From contig JAMWZA010000017.1 in the NCBI GenBank assembly GCA_024305105.1, positions 1-56,181 of the forward strand: a DNA stretch of 56,181 nucleotides, written 5' to 3'. The stretch is from Marinoscillum sp. Lineage in GTDB: Bacteria > Bacteroidota > Bacteroidia > Cytophagales > Cyclobacteriaceae. The position numbers and the translations under genes are program-made. Of this stretch, positions 28,530 to 36,452 are shown piece by piece. Position 1 is the first letter of the stretch. Every line of letters starts with the position of its first letter. Under the pieces are notes generated by a model that saw only the letters and a program-made list of their open reading frames with translations, was not told the DNA's origin and did not search any database.

Positions 28530-31205
28530 TCATTCATATCGGAGTGACTCAACTGGATTGTTTCTCGTTATCCGATTGGTCTGAAGTAAAACCGTGAGTA
28601 CACACATCATGATAATTCCAAAAGCAGCAGTCAAAATCACCCACCACTCAACTCCGGTACTGTAGGAATAATCCCGCAGAAATGCGCTGATAATCCAATA
28701 GCTGATTGGGACACCCAACAAAGCCGCAGCGCCTATTAACAGCATAAACTGACTACCAAACAGTGCCAACAATTCTGCCAGGTTCGCACCAAGGACTTTG
28801 CGTATTCCTACTTCCTTGGTCTTTTTAAGTAAAGTGATCAACACCAATCCATACAACCCCAGGATGGCCAATATGATGGCAATGACTGTAAGACCAGCCG
28901 AAATCATTCCTACTTGCTCATCGCTTTGGTAATTGGCATCAAAATGGTCTTCCATAAAAAAGTAATCGAAGTAATTGCCGGGATAGAACTTTGTAAAAAT
29001 CTCATTTGATGCTTTGATCACCAGTTCTTCCATACCTGAGGTGTATTTCACAGAGATATAATGGCTGTTGTCATAAAAAGGAAAAAAGATGATCGGCTCA
29101 ATATTTTCTTTAAGCGAACGCTGATGAAAATTGCTCACCACACCCACAATGCGGTACTCTCGGTTTCTGTCGGCCATCAATACTTTAGCTCCAATCGCTT
29201 CTTCTTTGGTATCGAAACCAAATTGACTCAAGCCAGCCTCGTTGATCATCGCCGTATTCACCCGACCACCATTGGTGTGATAATCTGACCGATCAAAAGA
29301 ACGGCCAGCCAACACATCAATAGCAAACTGCTTTGTAAATCCGTGATCTACGGGTAGCCAATTACTGGTAATATCATTTTGTTCGGGATCTGCAGATGAC
29401 CTAAACATAAAGGATCGAGGCATTTTATCTCCAAACAATCTACCTGCAGAGGTCACCGACTGAACCATAGGTTTACTCATTAGCTCACTGCGAAAGCTTT
29501 CAAACCGAGAAATGTAAACGCTATCAAAATCTGTAAGATCAGGGCCATACATTACCAGGTTATTGGTCATGTCCATACCCAAATCCTGAGATCGCATGAA
29601 CTCAATTTGCCGATATACCGCCACGGAACAGGATATCAGAATTAAAGCTGCAGTAAACTGAGAAATAACCAGAAACTTACGCATGTTCACGAGATCGCCT
29701 ACCAGGCTATACTTCCCTTTCACCACATCCTGAGGCTTAAATCTGGAGATCAAACGTGCTGGATAAATCCCAATAATGACCATGATAGCGATAAAGACAA
29801 GACCAAAAATTATAGGAAAGGGTAACCCAAAAACGGAGGATGTAACAAACAGCGATAAGCTTAACGGCAATCCGCTTAGATCTGAAAAAACAGGCTGTAA
29901 AACAACTACCAAAACAAATGACATCAGTAAAGCCATCACATTCAATATCACAGACTCGGTCAGAAACTGTCCGAAGATCTGCTTTCTAAAAGCTCCTAAT
30001 GCCTTTCGAACACCCACCTCCTTTGCTCGCTCCAATGCACGGCTAGTGGTGAGGTTGATGTAATTAATCCATGCGATAAGCATTATAACAATCGCCACCA
30101 GCAAAATTAGCCAGACGTATTGGCCATCGGTGACAGTGGCATACTCATACTCCATGGCAGGGTCTAAGTGCACTTCACCCAATGGTTGCAGACTAAATTT
30201 TTCTTCAGCTCCAGACACCTCACCATTTTCAAAATACTTATCCCCAAATTGCTCAAGCTTCTGGCTAAACCCCGCCATATCTGTTCCTTCTGATAACACA
30301 ATGTAGTGGTAGTAATCCGACCATTGCCAACTGTTGTCAGCTCCATCTCCTGCTAACCGGATGAACGTTTTGTATGAAATGAGTACATCCGTCTGAAGGT
30401 GTGATTGGGCAGGCATATCTTTCATGATTGCCGTGATCTTGCATGGAAAATCCCAGTCATTGACAATTACCTCATGACCGATAAGATCATGTAACTGCTC
30501 ATCGCTTTGGAGCAATCGTGAAGCATAGCTTTCTGATAGGACAATAGAAGCTGATTCGTTCAATGCATCTTCCCTGCTTCCCTCCAATATTTCGTAATCA
30601 AACACCTCAAAAAAGTGTTCGTCCGCATAAAGGTTGCCTTGAATCAGGAACTGCTCATTATTGGAATGCAAGTAGTTTCTCCCACCAATGAAAAGCCGGG
30701 TGTAGGTTTCGATTTCCGGGTAGTCTTTAGCCAAAGTAGGACCTATTGTTGGATAGGTGATGGCTCCATGCTGGACTTGCTCACCATTTTGATAGCGGTC
30801 ATTAATGACTCGGTAGATGCGATCATACTGATCATTAAACTGATCAAACCCCGTCTCGAACAAGGTGTATTGTGTGATCAAGAGAAGCACTGTAAATCCC
30901 GTGACCAACCCAAACAGGTTAATTCCAGAGAAAACGCGGTGTCTTCGAATGTCTCGAATGGAGACTTTGAGGTAATTCTTAAATAAATCCATTTGATTTC
31001 GAGTTTTTGAGTATTGCCTTAATCGATGGTATCTAAAAAATGCAAGCGAATTGACCAGATAGCGCCACTTGGCCCTGCGGGTACCCAGCTTTCCCACCTC
31101 ATGGCTATACAGCTCATAGAGGTCACCTTCTATAGACTCCCATAGCTCCGGCTTAAAGAAGAACCTGAGCAAAGTCACTATCCATTTTGGAGGGAATTCC
31201 TTCAT
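28530..31205 (-). CDS. MacB/FtsX-type ABC transporter permease with N-terminal prefix domain
   Basis: 891 residues. Order: a soluble prefix segment (residues 1-80, with ELWESIEGDLYELYSHEVGK) of the kind found in PadR-linked permeases, a first transmembrane helix (GLVTGFTVLLLITQYTLF), a MacB-type extracytoplasmic domain, three helices with the FtsX block RALERAKEVGVRKALGAFRK, a second helix and extracytoplasmic half, and the final FtsX block LITLLKKTKEVGIRKVLGAN. No ATP-binding partner gene is adjacent. The ATG overlaps the padR stop by four bases, so both are one operon. Probably exports or senses a membrane-active compound; the substrate is unknown. Confidence 0.9.
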   Translation of the reverse strand: MKEFPPKWIVTLLRFFFKPELWESIEGDLYELYSHEVGKLGTRRAKWRYLVNSLAFFRYHRLRQYSKTRNQMDLFKNYLKVSIRDIRRHRVFSGINLFGLVTGFTVLLLITQYTLFETGFDQFNDQYDRIYRVINDRYQNGEQVQHGAITYPTIGPTLAKDYPEIETYTRLFIGGRNYLHSNNEQFLIQGNLYADEHFFEVFDYEILEGSREDALNESASIVLSESYASRLLQSDEQLHDLIGHEVIVNDWDFPCKITAIMKDMPAQSHLQTDVLISYKTFIRLAGDGADNSWQWSDYYHYIVLSEGTDMAGFSQKLEQFGDKYFENGEVSGAEEKFSLQPLGEVHLDPAMEYEYATVTDGQYVWLILLVAIVIMLIAWINYINLTTSRALERAKEVGVRKALGAFRKQIFGQFLTESVILNVMALLMSFVLVVVLQPVFSDLSGLPLSLSLFVTSSVFGLPFPIIFGLVFIAIMVIIGIYPARLISRFKPQDVVKGKYSLVGDLVNMRKFLVISQFTAALILISCSVAVYRQIEFMRSQDLGMDMTNNLVMYGPDLTDFDSVYISRFESFRSELMSKPMVQSVTSAGRLFGDKMPRSFMFRSSADPEQNDITSNWLPVDHGFTKQFAIDVLAGRSFDRSDYHTNGGRVNTAMINEAGLSQFGFDTKEEAIGAKVLMADRNREYRIVGVVSNFHQRSLKENIEPIIFFPFYDNSHYISVKYTSGMEELVIKASNEIFTKFYPGNYFDYFFMEDHFDANYQSDEQVGMISAGLTVIAIILAILGLYGLVLITLLKKTKEVGIRKVLGANLAELLALFGSQFMLLIGAAALLGVPISYWIISAFLRDYSYSTGVEWWVILTAAFGIIMMCVLTVLLQTNRITRNNPVESLRYE

Positions 31206-31531
31206 CGCTCAAATGCTACTTTAGGAATGGTTTTCCAAAGCGACTCGCGCATCGATCGGGAGTTTTCCAGTGCGCTCTGTCCAGAAGGAGTCACTCGAAA
31301 GAGCAACTTCCGCTTTCCTCCACGCTCCGGGGCAGGATCACTATACCTGGACTCCAAATAGTCCTTTTCCTGAAGTCTCTGCAATACGTTGTGAACCGTG
31401 CTGATGGTAATTGATCGATTACACTTCTCCTCTATCTCCTGCTTGACTCCAATGCCATACGCATTGTCAAAAAGGTTCGCTACAACCAATAAAACCAGCT
31501 CTTCTAATTCTCCGATATTCGTACCCTTCAT
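31202..31531 (-). CDS. PadR-family transcriptional regulator
   Basis: 109 residues: winged helix with MKGTNIGELEELVLLVVANL, then GIGVKQEIEEKCNRSITIST (recognition region) and VHNVLQRLQEKDYLESRYSD, GGKRKLLFRVTPSGQSAL (wing). It is the standard partner of prefix-domain permeases and is translationally coupled to it (ATGA). A nested palindrome at 31546-31587 directly upstream is a probable autoregulatory operator. Confidence 0.95.
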   Translation of the reverse strand: MKGTNIGELEELVLLVVANLFDNAYGIGVKQEIEEKCNRSITISTVHNVLQRLQEKDYLESRYSDPAPERGGKRKLLFRVTPSGQSALENSRSMRESLWKTIPKVAFER

Positions 31532-31545
31532 TTGTTTATGATTAA

Positions 31546-31587
31546 TTCGACAAAGACGAAATTAATATATTTTTCGTAATTGTCGAA
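31546..31587. promoter_or_regulatory. Nested dyad, probable PadR operator
   Basis: Two perfect inverted repeats share one centre: TTCGACA (31546-31552) with TGTCGAA (31581-31587), and ACGAAA (31556-31561) with TTTCGT (31572-31577), around a 10-bp AT-rich middle. It fills the space between padR (minus) and the YkgJ-type gene (plus). PadR proteins bind long palindromes of this shape at their own promoters. Confidence 0.7.
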
Positions 31588-31608
31588 AAAAGGTTGCCTT
31601 CTGTGAAG

Positions 31609-31616
31609 TACTTTTG
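31609..31616 (+). promoter_or_regulatory. Promoter core very close to the YkgJ-type start
   Basis: TACTTTTG fits TAnnTTTG and ends only 4 bp before the ATG at 31621. If used, the transcript would have almost no leader. Confidence 0.35.
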
Positions 31617-31620
31617 TCAA

Positions 31621-32106
31621 ATGATTTATCAGGATGACCTAAAACATGCTCAGGATCAATCAAAAACGAACAAAATCTTTTTGCAAAAGCTGCGAAAAAA
31701 GAAACCGAAAGATCTGGATGATCGGTTTCATCAACTACACCAGGAAGTGTTCGAAGAGGTCGACTGCCTGAAATGTGCCAACTGCTGCAAGACCACATCC
31801 CCTATTTTTCAGATGTCGGATATTGAGCGTTTGGCAAAAACGCTCAAGATGAAAGTTCCGGAGTTTATTGATGATTACTTACACCTTGATGAAGAAGGAG
31901 ATTACGTTCTCCAATCGGCCCCATGTCCGTTCTTAGGAGCTGATAACAAATGCATCGTTTATGATAGCAGACCTAAAGCTTGTCGCGAATACCCGCATAC
32001 TGATCGCAAGCGCATGTATCAGATTACCAATCTGACGTTTAAAAACACACTTATTTGCCCGGCTGTTTCCAGAATAATTGACCGAATGAAGCCTCATTAC
32101 GAATGA
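31621..32106 (+). CDS. YkgJ-type cysteine cluster protein
   Basis: 161 residues from the ATG at 31621; an upstream TTG at 31594 would add nine residues. The cluster C49-x-x-C52-x-x-C55-C56 in DCLKCANCCKTT, followed by SAPCPFLGADNKCIVYDSRP and KACREYP, is the signature of the YkgJ/Fe-S or zinc-cluster family. The remaining cysteine, in TLICPAVSR, completes the usual set. Cytosolic; the function is unknown for most members, and some relatives demethylate or modify proteins. Divergent from padR with the dyad between them. Confidence 0.88.
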   Translation: MIYQDDLKHAQDQSKTNKIFLQKLRKKKPKDLDDRFHQLHQEVFEEVDCLKCANCCKTTSPIFQMSDIERLAKTLKMKVPEFIDDYLHLDEEGDYVLQSAPCPFLGADNKCIVYDSRPKACREYPHTDRKRMYQITNLTFKNTLICPAVSRIIDRMKPHYE

Positions 32107-32147
32107 CTCGTTTGCCATCACTATTTGAAAATTGATTAAATTAAGGA

Positions 32148-33521
32148 ATGGGTAAATCTCATTTGATGAAAAAATCCTTACTGGTTTTAGTTACTGCATG
32201 GATACTTCTTGGCTGTCAAAAGGACAAAGAAAATCCTGAAGATTCGCTCGATCAATATGCCACTACGTACGAAGTAATCCAGGGTACGATTTGGGACCAG
32301 TTCTGCATTAGTTGTCATTATGCCGGCTCCTCGTTTGCGCGGCAGTCCAATCTGGTGCTTACAGCCGATGTTTCATACAACCAACTGGTAAACAGGCCTC
32401 CAGACAACTCCAGCGCACTTGAAGACGGCCTGATTTTAGTGGGCGATCAAGGGCTAGAAAGTTTATACTCAAGTTTTTTGTGGGAGAAGATCAATGTATT
32501 GGATCAGGAGCATTTCTACAGCGATCATCCAGGATATGGAAGCTTGATGCCATTAGGTGGAGATCCACTGACCAATGGTCAACTGGAATACATTCGGCAA
32601 TGGATACTGGCAGGAGCTCCCCAAGATGGCAATCTCGTCGATCGTATGGTTCTTAACGACACCAGTAAGTTTATTTCCCCAACTTTTAAACCACTTGATA
32701 TTCCAGAATCCGGAGTTCAATTTCATGTAGAGACCTTTGATATTCAAGCCAATTCTGATCGGGAGATCTTCATCTATGAGCCACTTGAAAATGAAGAGCC
32801 GCTATACATTTCCAGTTATGAAATAGCGATGAAATCTGGCAGCCATCATTTTATTCTTTACAGTTTTCCTGAAAGCCTAAATATCAACAAACCGGCATCA
32901 GGAGCGATTAGAGATGTCTATACCTCCTCAGGGGAATACAATTTTGGTACACTGTTCTTCATGCAGTACCACGAATTCATTGCTGGAACACAAGTACCCA
33001 CATTGAGATACAATTACCCCAAAGGAGTAGCGCTTAAAGTGCCTGCAAATGCTGGTTTTGATTTGAATAGTCACTATGCTAATCGGAAAAACGAAACCAT
33101 CAAAGGCGAAGTGTATGCCAATATTCACACGATACCGGAAGACGAGGTAGAACATTTGGCTCAGATACTAAACCTTAGCAATGACGATTTTTCCTTACCG
33201 GCCAATCAAGTGACTACTTTGGAAAAAACATACACATTCAGTGGTGAACGCCATATATTTCAGCTTTGGTCACATGCCCATGAGCACAATACGGAGTTTA
33301 AAGTTTTTGTGGTCGGCGGTGAACGCAACGAGGAACTCATTTATTACTCCAATGATTGGGAACACCCACCAATCTTACAGCTTGACCCTCCGCTGCACCT
33401 TCAGGCAGGTGAAGGACTAAGGCTTGAAGCCACTTATGATAACTGGGAAAGCCGTACACTCACATTTGGCCTTAGGAGTACGGATGAAATGATGATCCTC
33501 TTTGGGGCTTACTACGAATGA
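32148..33521 (+). CDS. Lipoprotein with haem c motif and copper type II monooxygenase-like module
   Basis: 457 residues. Lipobox AWILLGC (C23), so membrane-anchored in the periplasm or on the surface. An N-terminal cytochrome-c-like part carries C53-I-S-C56-H57 with a possible axial Met134 in SLMPLGG. Residues about 185-457 resemble the peptidylglycine/dopamine monooxygenase fold: H233-H234 in SGSHHFILY, H309 in LNSHYAN, H376-A-H378 in LWSHAHEHN and M448 in TDEMMILFG, which would supply both copper sites. The haem part could feed electrons in place of ascorbate (inference). An alternative is a structural relative without activity. Ends directly against the convergent gene. Confidence 0.72.
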   Translation: MGKSHLMKKSLLVLVTAWILLGCQKDKENPEDSLDQYATTYEVIQGTIWDQFCISCHYAGSSFARQSNLVLTADVSYNQLVNRPPDNSSALEDGLILVGDQGLESLYSSFLWEKINVLDQEHFYSDHPGYGSLMPLGGDPLTNGQLEYIRQWILAGAPQDGNLVDRMVLNDTSKFISPTFKPLDIPESGVQFHVETFDIQANSDREIFIYEPLENEEPLYISSYEIAMKSGSHHFILYSFPESLNINKPASGAIRDVYTSSGEYNFGTLFFMQYHEFIAGTQVPTLRYNYPKGVALKVPANAGFDLNSHYANRKNETIKGEVYANIHTIPEDEVEHLAQILNLSNDDFSLPANQVTTLEKTYTFSGERHIFQLWSHAHEHNTEFKVFVVGGERNEELIYYSNDWEHPPILQLDPPLHLQAGEGLRLEATYDNWESRTLTFGLRSTDEMMILFGAYYE

Positions 33522-34028
33522 TCAGAGCCCTTTTAAGTGATGGACGTGCTCATCCACCGTGTCGATCTGTTTGGTAATGGCTTCTACGTAATCCACCATT
33601 TCAGCTTCGATTTCCTTGATCATCTCATCATAGCCCGCGATGTTTTTGTTGTTCTCATTGTCATTAAATGACATGCACTCTCTTCGCAGGAAATTTAGAA
33701 ACCGCTTAGTGGCATAATCCAACTCCAACGTCTCTATATCCTCTAGCGTAGCTTTGGCTTCAGGATCTTCATTGTCAGCAAATTTTTTCTTCACTATCGT
33801 ATACAGCGAACTGTCATAATGGTGAATCTGGTTTAAAAGCTGAATGGTATTGTCTCGATAAGCTCGATCCCGACAATATTTTCTTAGTCCATCATAAGTC
33901 TCCAACTCTTTGGCCTCCTCGTCCCACTGCAGGGTTAACTCATCAATAATCTGGACGATATCAGACTCCTGAGCAACTAATTGAGAAAATGACAGGCAGA
34001 AAAAAACTACTACGACTAGTGATTTCAT
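33522..34028 (-). CDS. Secreted protein of unknown function
   Basis: 168 residues with a signal peptide (MKSLVVVVFFCLSFSQLVAQ). The mature part is almost wholly helical and acidic (QIIDELTLQWDEEAKELETY, DEMIKEIEAEMVDYVEAITK), with no family recognised. A four-helix bundle is a fair guess. The stop abuts the convergent monooxygenase-like gene with no spacer. Confidence 0.72.
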   Translation of the reverse strand: MKSLVVVVFFCLSFSQLVAQESDIVQIIDELTLQWDEEAKELETYDGLRKYCRDRAYRDNTIQLLNQIHHYDSSLYTIVKKKFADNEDPEAKATLEDIETLELDYATKRFLNFLRRECMSFNDNENNKNIAGYDEMIKEIEAEMVDYVEAITKQIDTVDEHVHHLKGL

Positions 34029-34123
34029 ATAGATGATGAGGTTAGGTTAGGCACTAAAGTTAAAAAAGTCAGAATCAATTACACTTATTTGCCAACTCAT
34101 TTATTACTAATCACTTGAATTGA

Positions 34124-34131
34124 TAACTTTG
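34124..34131 (+). promoter_or_regulatory. Promoter core very close to the epimerase-like start
   Basis: TAACTTTG matches TAnnTTTG and ends 3 bp before the ATG at 34135, implying a nearly leaderless transcript if used. Confidence 0.35.
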
Positions 34132-34134
34132 GGT

Positions 34135-34920
34135 ATGTCCAAAATATCCATATTAGGTTGTGGATGGTTGGGACTTCCGCTAGGTGATGAATTAACAAAA
34201 GAGGGGTATGCTGTCAATGGAAGTACTACGACTAGCCATAAGATCAAACTGATCGAACAAAAGGGGATTAAACCATATTTCATTGATCTGTCACCAGACT
34301 TCAATGGAGACCCGTCATTTTTTAGTTGTGAAACGTTGATTATCAACATCCCTCCCAGAAATGCTGAAGGTGATGACGCATTTCATGAAAAACAACTGGA
34401 ATCAGTGAAACAGGAGGTTCTTTCTAAAAGGGTAAGCCAGGTTCTTTTTATAAGTTCTACTGCCGTCTACCCCAACACCAATGATGTAGTAGATGAGTCT
34501 GACGCTTCAGAATATAGTCTCAGTAGAGGTGGAGTTCCTTTGTTAAAAATGGAACAACTTTTCAAAGAGGACAGGCACTTTCAAACTACGGTTTTACGTT
34601 TTGGGGGACTGTATGGACCAGATCGGCATCCTGGCAGATTCCTTGCGGGTAAAACGGAACTCCAGGGAGCTACCAACCCTACCAATATGATCCATTTGGA
34701 TGATTGCATTGGTATTATCAAGCAGATTCTTTCACGCAGGGTGTGGAACGAGACCTTCAACGCTTGCTCACCTAATAAGCAAACAAGGCAGGCCTTTTAC
34801 AGTCAGGCTGCCAGCGAAATGGGTTTTGAGCCACCAAAATTCACCAACGAGCCACAAGGATTCAAAGATGTATCCAGTGAGAAACTGATCAGCAAGCTAG
34901 GCTTCCAGTTTAAGCATTGA
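34135..34920 (+). CDS. NAD-dependent epimerase/dehydratase-like (atypical SDR) protein
   Basis: 261 residues from the ATG at 34135; a TTG at 34120 would add five. Rossmann start MSKISILGCGWLGLPLGDEL with the GxGxxG variant GCGWLG, then VLFISSTAVYP and a later VLRFGGLYGPDRHPGRFL and NMIHLDDC, as in the YeeZ-type epimerase-like family. The classical YxxxK is replaced by a YSLSRGG/PLLKME region, so it is an atypical SDR. The substrate is unknown. It stands alone. Confidence 0.85.
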   Translation: MSKISILGCGWLGLPLGDELTKEGYAVNGSTTTSHKIKLIEQKGIKPYFIDLSPDFNGDPSFFSCETLIINIPPRNAEGDDAFHEKQLESVKQEVLSKRVSQVLFISSTAVYPNTNDVVDESDASEYSLSRGGVPLLKMEQLFKEDRHFQTTVLRFGGLYGPDRHPGRFLAGKTELQGATNPTNMIHLDDCIGIIKQILSRRVWNETFNACSPNKQTRQAFYSQAASEMGFEPPKFTNEPQGFKDVSSEKLISKLGFQFKH

Positions 34921-34995
34921 CATCCATTTGTGTTTTGCTTGTGTTAAGTCGTTTATTCCGTTATTTTGGAGGGATGCTTTGCACGGAGCCCTATG

Positions 34996-35069
34996 AATGA
35001 TTTATTTGGATGAATATAAAAATGCCACCATTAGTTATGTCTAACTCGTTGGGCAATAACGGATGTTAC
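34996..35069 (+). repeat. Intergenic repeat, copy 1
   Basis: About 74 bp resembling 55283-55352: shared pieces are an aatg-tttactt region, aaaa-gccacca, and an exact 17-base end gcaataacggatgttac (35053-35069). The exact end contains the small dyad TAAC-GGAT-GTTA. In both places it precedes an accessory gene closely. Confidence 0.6.
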
Positions 35070-35512
35070 ACACTATTCGCTTCATGCTGATCAATATCTC
35101 AACATCACACCACTCTCTACTTACAACTGAAGACATCAACGTCTTTCTGTACAACTTATTGGACAAGAGTAATTGGTATACTGGGGAGATTGATGAATCC
35201 AAATTCCAATTGCGAAGAAATGGACTGAGGGAACCTATGATTTTAGGAATTCCAGCAAGAATTAAAGGAAGTTATTTCAGGCAGGGTAATTATACCAAAG
35301 TAGAAATGACTGTCTCCACAACATTCATTGCAGATACTATTATCATAATACCATTAATCGTAGTTGCTGTTTGGCTGTTTAGTGGAGTATGGACCGAGAT
35401 GAACGCCTTATTTAATTTACTGGTTATATACTGTATAACTTTCTATTCCTTGATAGCGATCGGTCTTTATAAAATTCACAACTATTTTCATCGCAAATTA
35501 CATCTAAGATAA
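35063..35512 (+). CDS. Small membrane protein of unknown function
   Basis: 149 residues (or 142 from the ATG at 35084). A soluble N-terminal half of about 85 residues (FLYNLLDKSNWYTGEIDESK, IPARIKGSYFR, TKVEMTVST) is followed by two transmembrane helices (TIIIIPLIVVAVWLFSGV and ALFNLLVIYCITFYSLIAIG) and a short basic tail. The layout resembles the next gene but one, suggesting the same broad family. No function recognised. The upstream repeat overlaps the first ATG, which slightly favours the second. Confidence 0.65.
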   Translation: MLHTIRFMLINISTSHHSLLTTEDINVFLYNLLDKSNWYTGEIDESKFQLRRNGLREPMILGIPARIKGSYFRQGNYTKVEMTVSTTFIADTIIIIPLIVVAVWLFSGVWTEMNALFNLLVIYCITFYSLIAIGLYKIHNYFHRKLHLR

Positions 35513-35665
35513 CAGGTGTGTTACAAGCGCTGATCCACCATGTGTCACTTAACCCTTTGAAACTGTATCTGAATTTACACTCTACTCTACCCAACTAATA
35601 CCTCATCTCCCGTCTCACCTTCATCTTATGGAACACAGTGAATTCTACAAACTTTGAATGCACCG

Positions 35666-35689
35666 GCAGATAAACTACTTTTATCGGAA
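35666..35689 (+). repeat. 24-bp intergenic repeat, copy 1
   Basis: ggcagataaactac then ttttatcgga; copy 2 at 43773-43796 differs at a single base (a/g). The half-sites GATAA and TTATC form a dyad. In both copies CTTTGA stands exactly 7 bp before it. Confidence 0.6.
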
Positions 35690-35744
35690 TTAATAAAGCT
35701 CGGAGGCCACAGCGCCATATCTGGATTAGTAGCCATATTTCTTC

Positions 35745-36209
35745 ATGATAATAACTTTAGGTAAGACAACTTTCAAACTGGAACGTACATCTTCAGATGA
35801 ATTCATTCAACGTTTGAACGATTACCTCCTTAAAGCACCATCGAATTCAAGTCCAGGAGACCCAGAATTTGCTGCTGGAGAAGTCAATATTCTTAACAAA
35901 CAATTTGAAATATTTCCATTCTTTACAGGTCGAAGATGCCTATTTCCTGTCGGTTCATTTGGAACTATCAGACAACTTACCAACGAAAGTCTTGTCGATG
36001 TAACTTTTAAATCCAAGCCGTGGGGATTACTCATTCTGATTGGTTTTTTCGCATTTATTGCGATAACATTTTGGAACGTCGAAAATGCTTACATCCTGTT
36101 TATCTTTTTTGGTATTCCATTAGGTTTAGGTGCGATTTCTGAACGGAAGTATTATCTAAAATCTGCCAAACGACAACTTGAATTTCTAAGAAAACTAGAC
36201 AGCCACTAA
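35745..36209 (+). CDS. Small membrane protein of unknown function
   Basis: 154 residues. A soluble N-terminal half with a beta-rich look (IITLGKTTFKLERTSSDEFI, NILNKQFEIFPFFTG, SLVDVTFKSKPW), then two transmembrane helices (GLLILIGFFAFIAITFW, AYILFIFFGIPLGLGAI) and a basic tail (ERKYYLKSAKRQLEFLRKL). Similar in layout to the protein at 35063. No function recognised. Copy 1 of the 24-bp repeat lies 55 bp upstream. Confidence 0.68.
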   Translation: MIITLGKTTFKLERTSSDEFIQRLNDYLLKAPSNSSPGDPEFAAGEVNILNKQFEIFPFFTGRRCLFPVGSFGTIRQLTNESLVDVTFKSKPWGLLILIGFFAFIAITFWNVENAYILFIFFGIPLGLGAISERKYYLKSAKRQLEFLRKLDSH

Positions 36210-36354
36210 CCCACTGCAGGGAAAATGAGGTGCTTTCTATCCAGTGCGGTGCGCAGGCTTATTCACTTTCTTTATTCACTGCGAACATGCATTTGTATCA
36301 CTCCGGCAGTTTCGCTATTTTGCTGCTACTAGTCAGTGGAGCACAAACAGCGCC

Positions 36355-36376
36355 ATAGGGGCATTGCACCCCCTAT
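36355..36376. repeat. Inverted repeat before the AraC-type gene
   Basis: ATAGGGG (36355-36361), eight bases, CCCCTAT (36370-36376), perfect. It lies 76 bp before the regulator start; no T-run follows, so it is more likely a protein-binding site than a terminator. Confidence 0.45.
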
Positions 36377-36452
36377 AGTTAGGCTGATCGCATTTTAATA
36401 ATTAGCAGGAGATGTATTTAGTCAATAACCCTTTCCTGAAGTCTTTTCGTCT

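Noticed and set aside
34996-36400. Integron-like attachment sites (GTTGGGC at 35049, GTTAGGC near 36378).
   Set aside because: Cores match the loose consensus but no paired arms at the right spacing were found, genes here are often over 1 kb, and no integrase is present.
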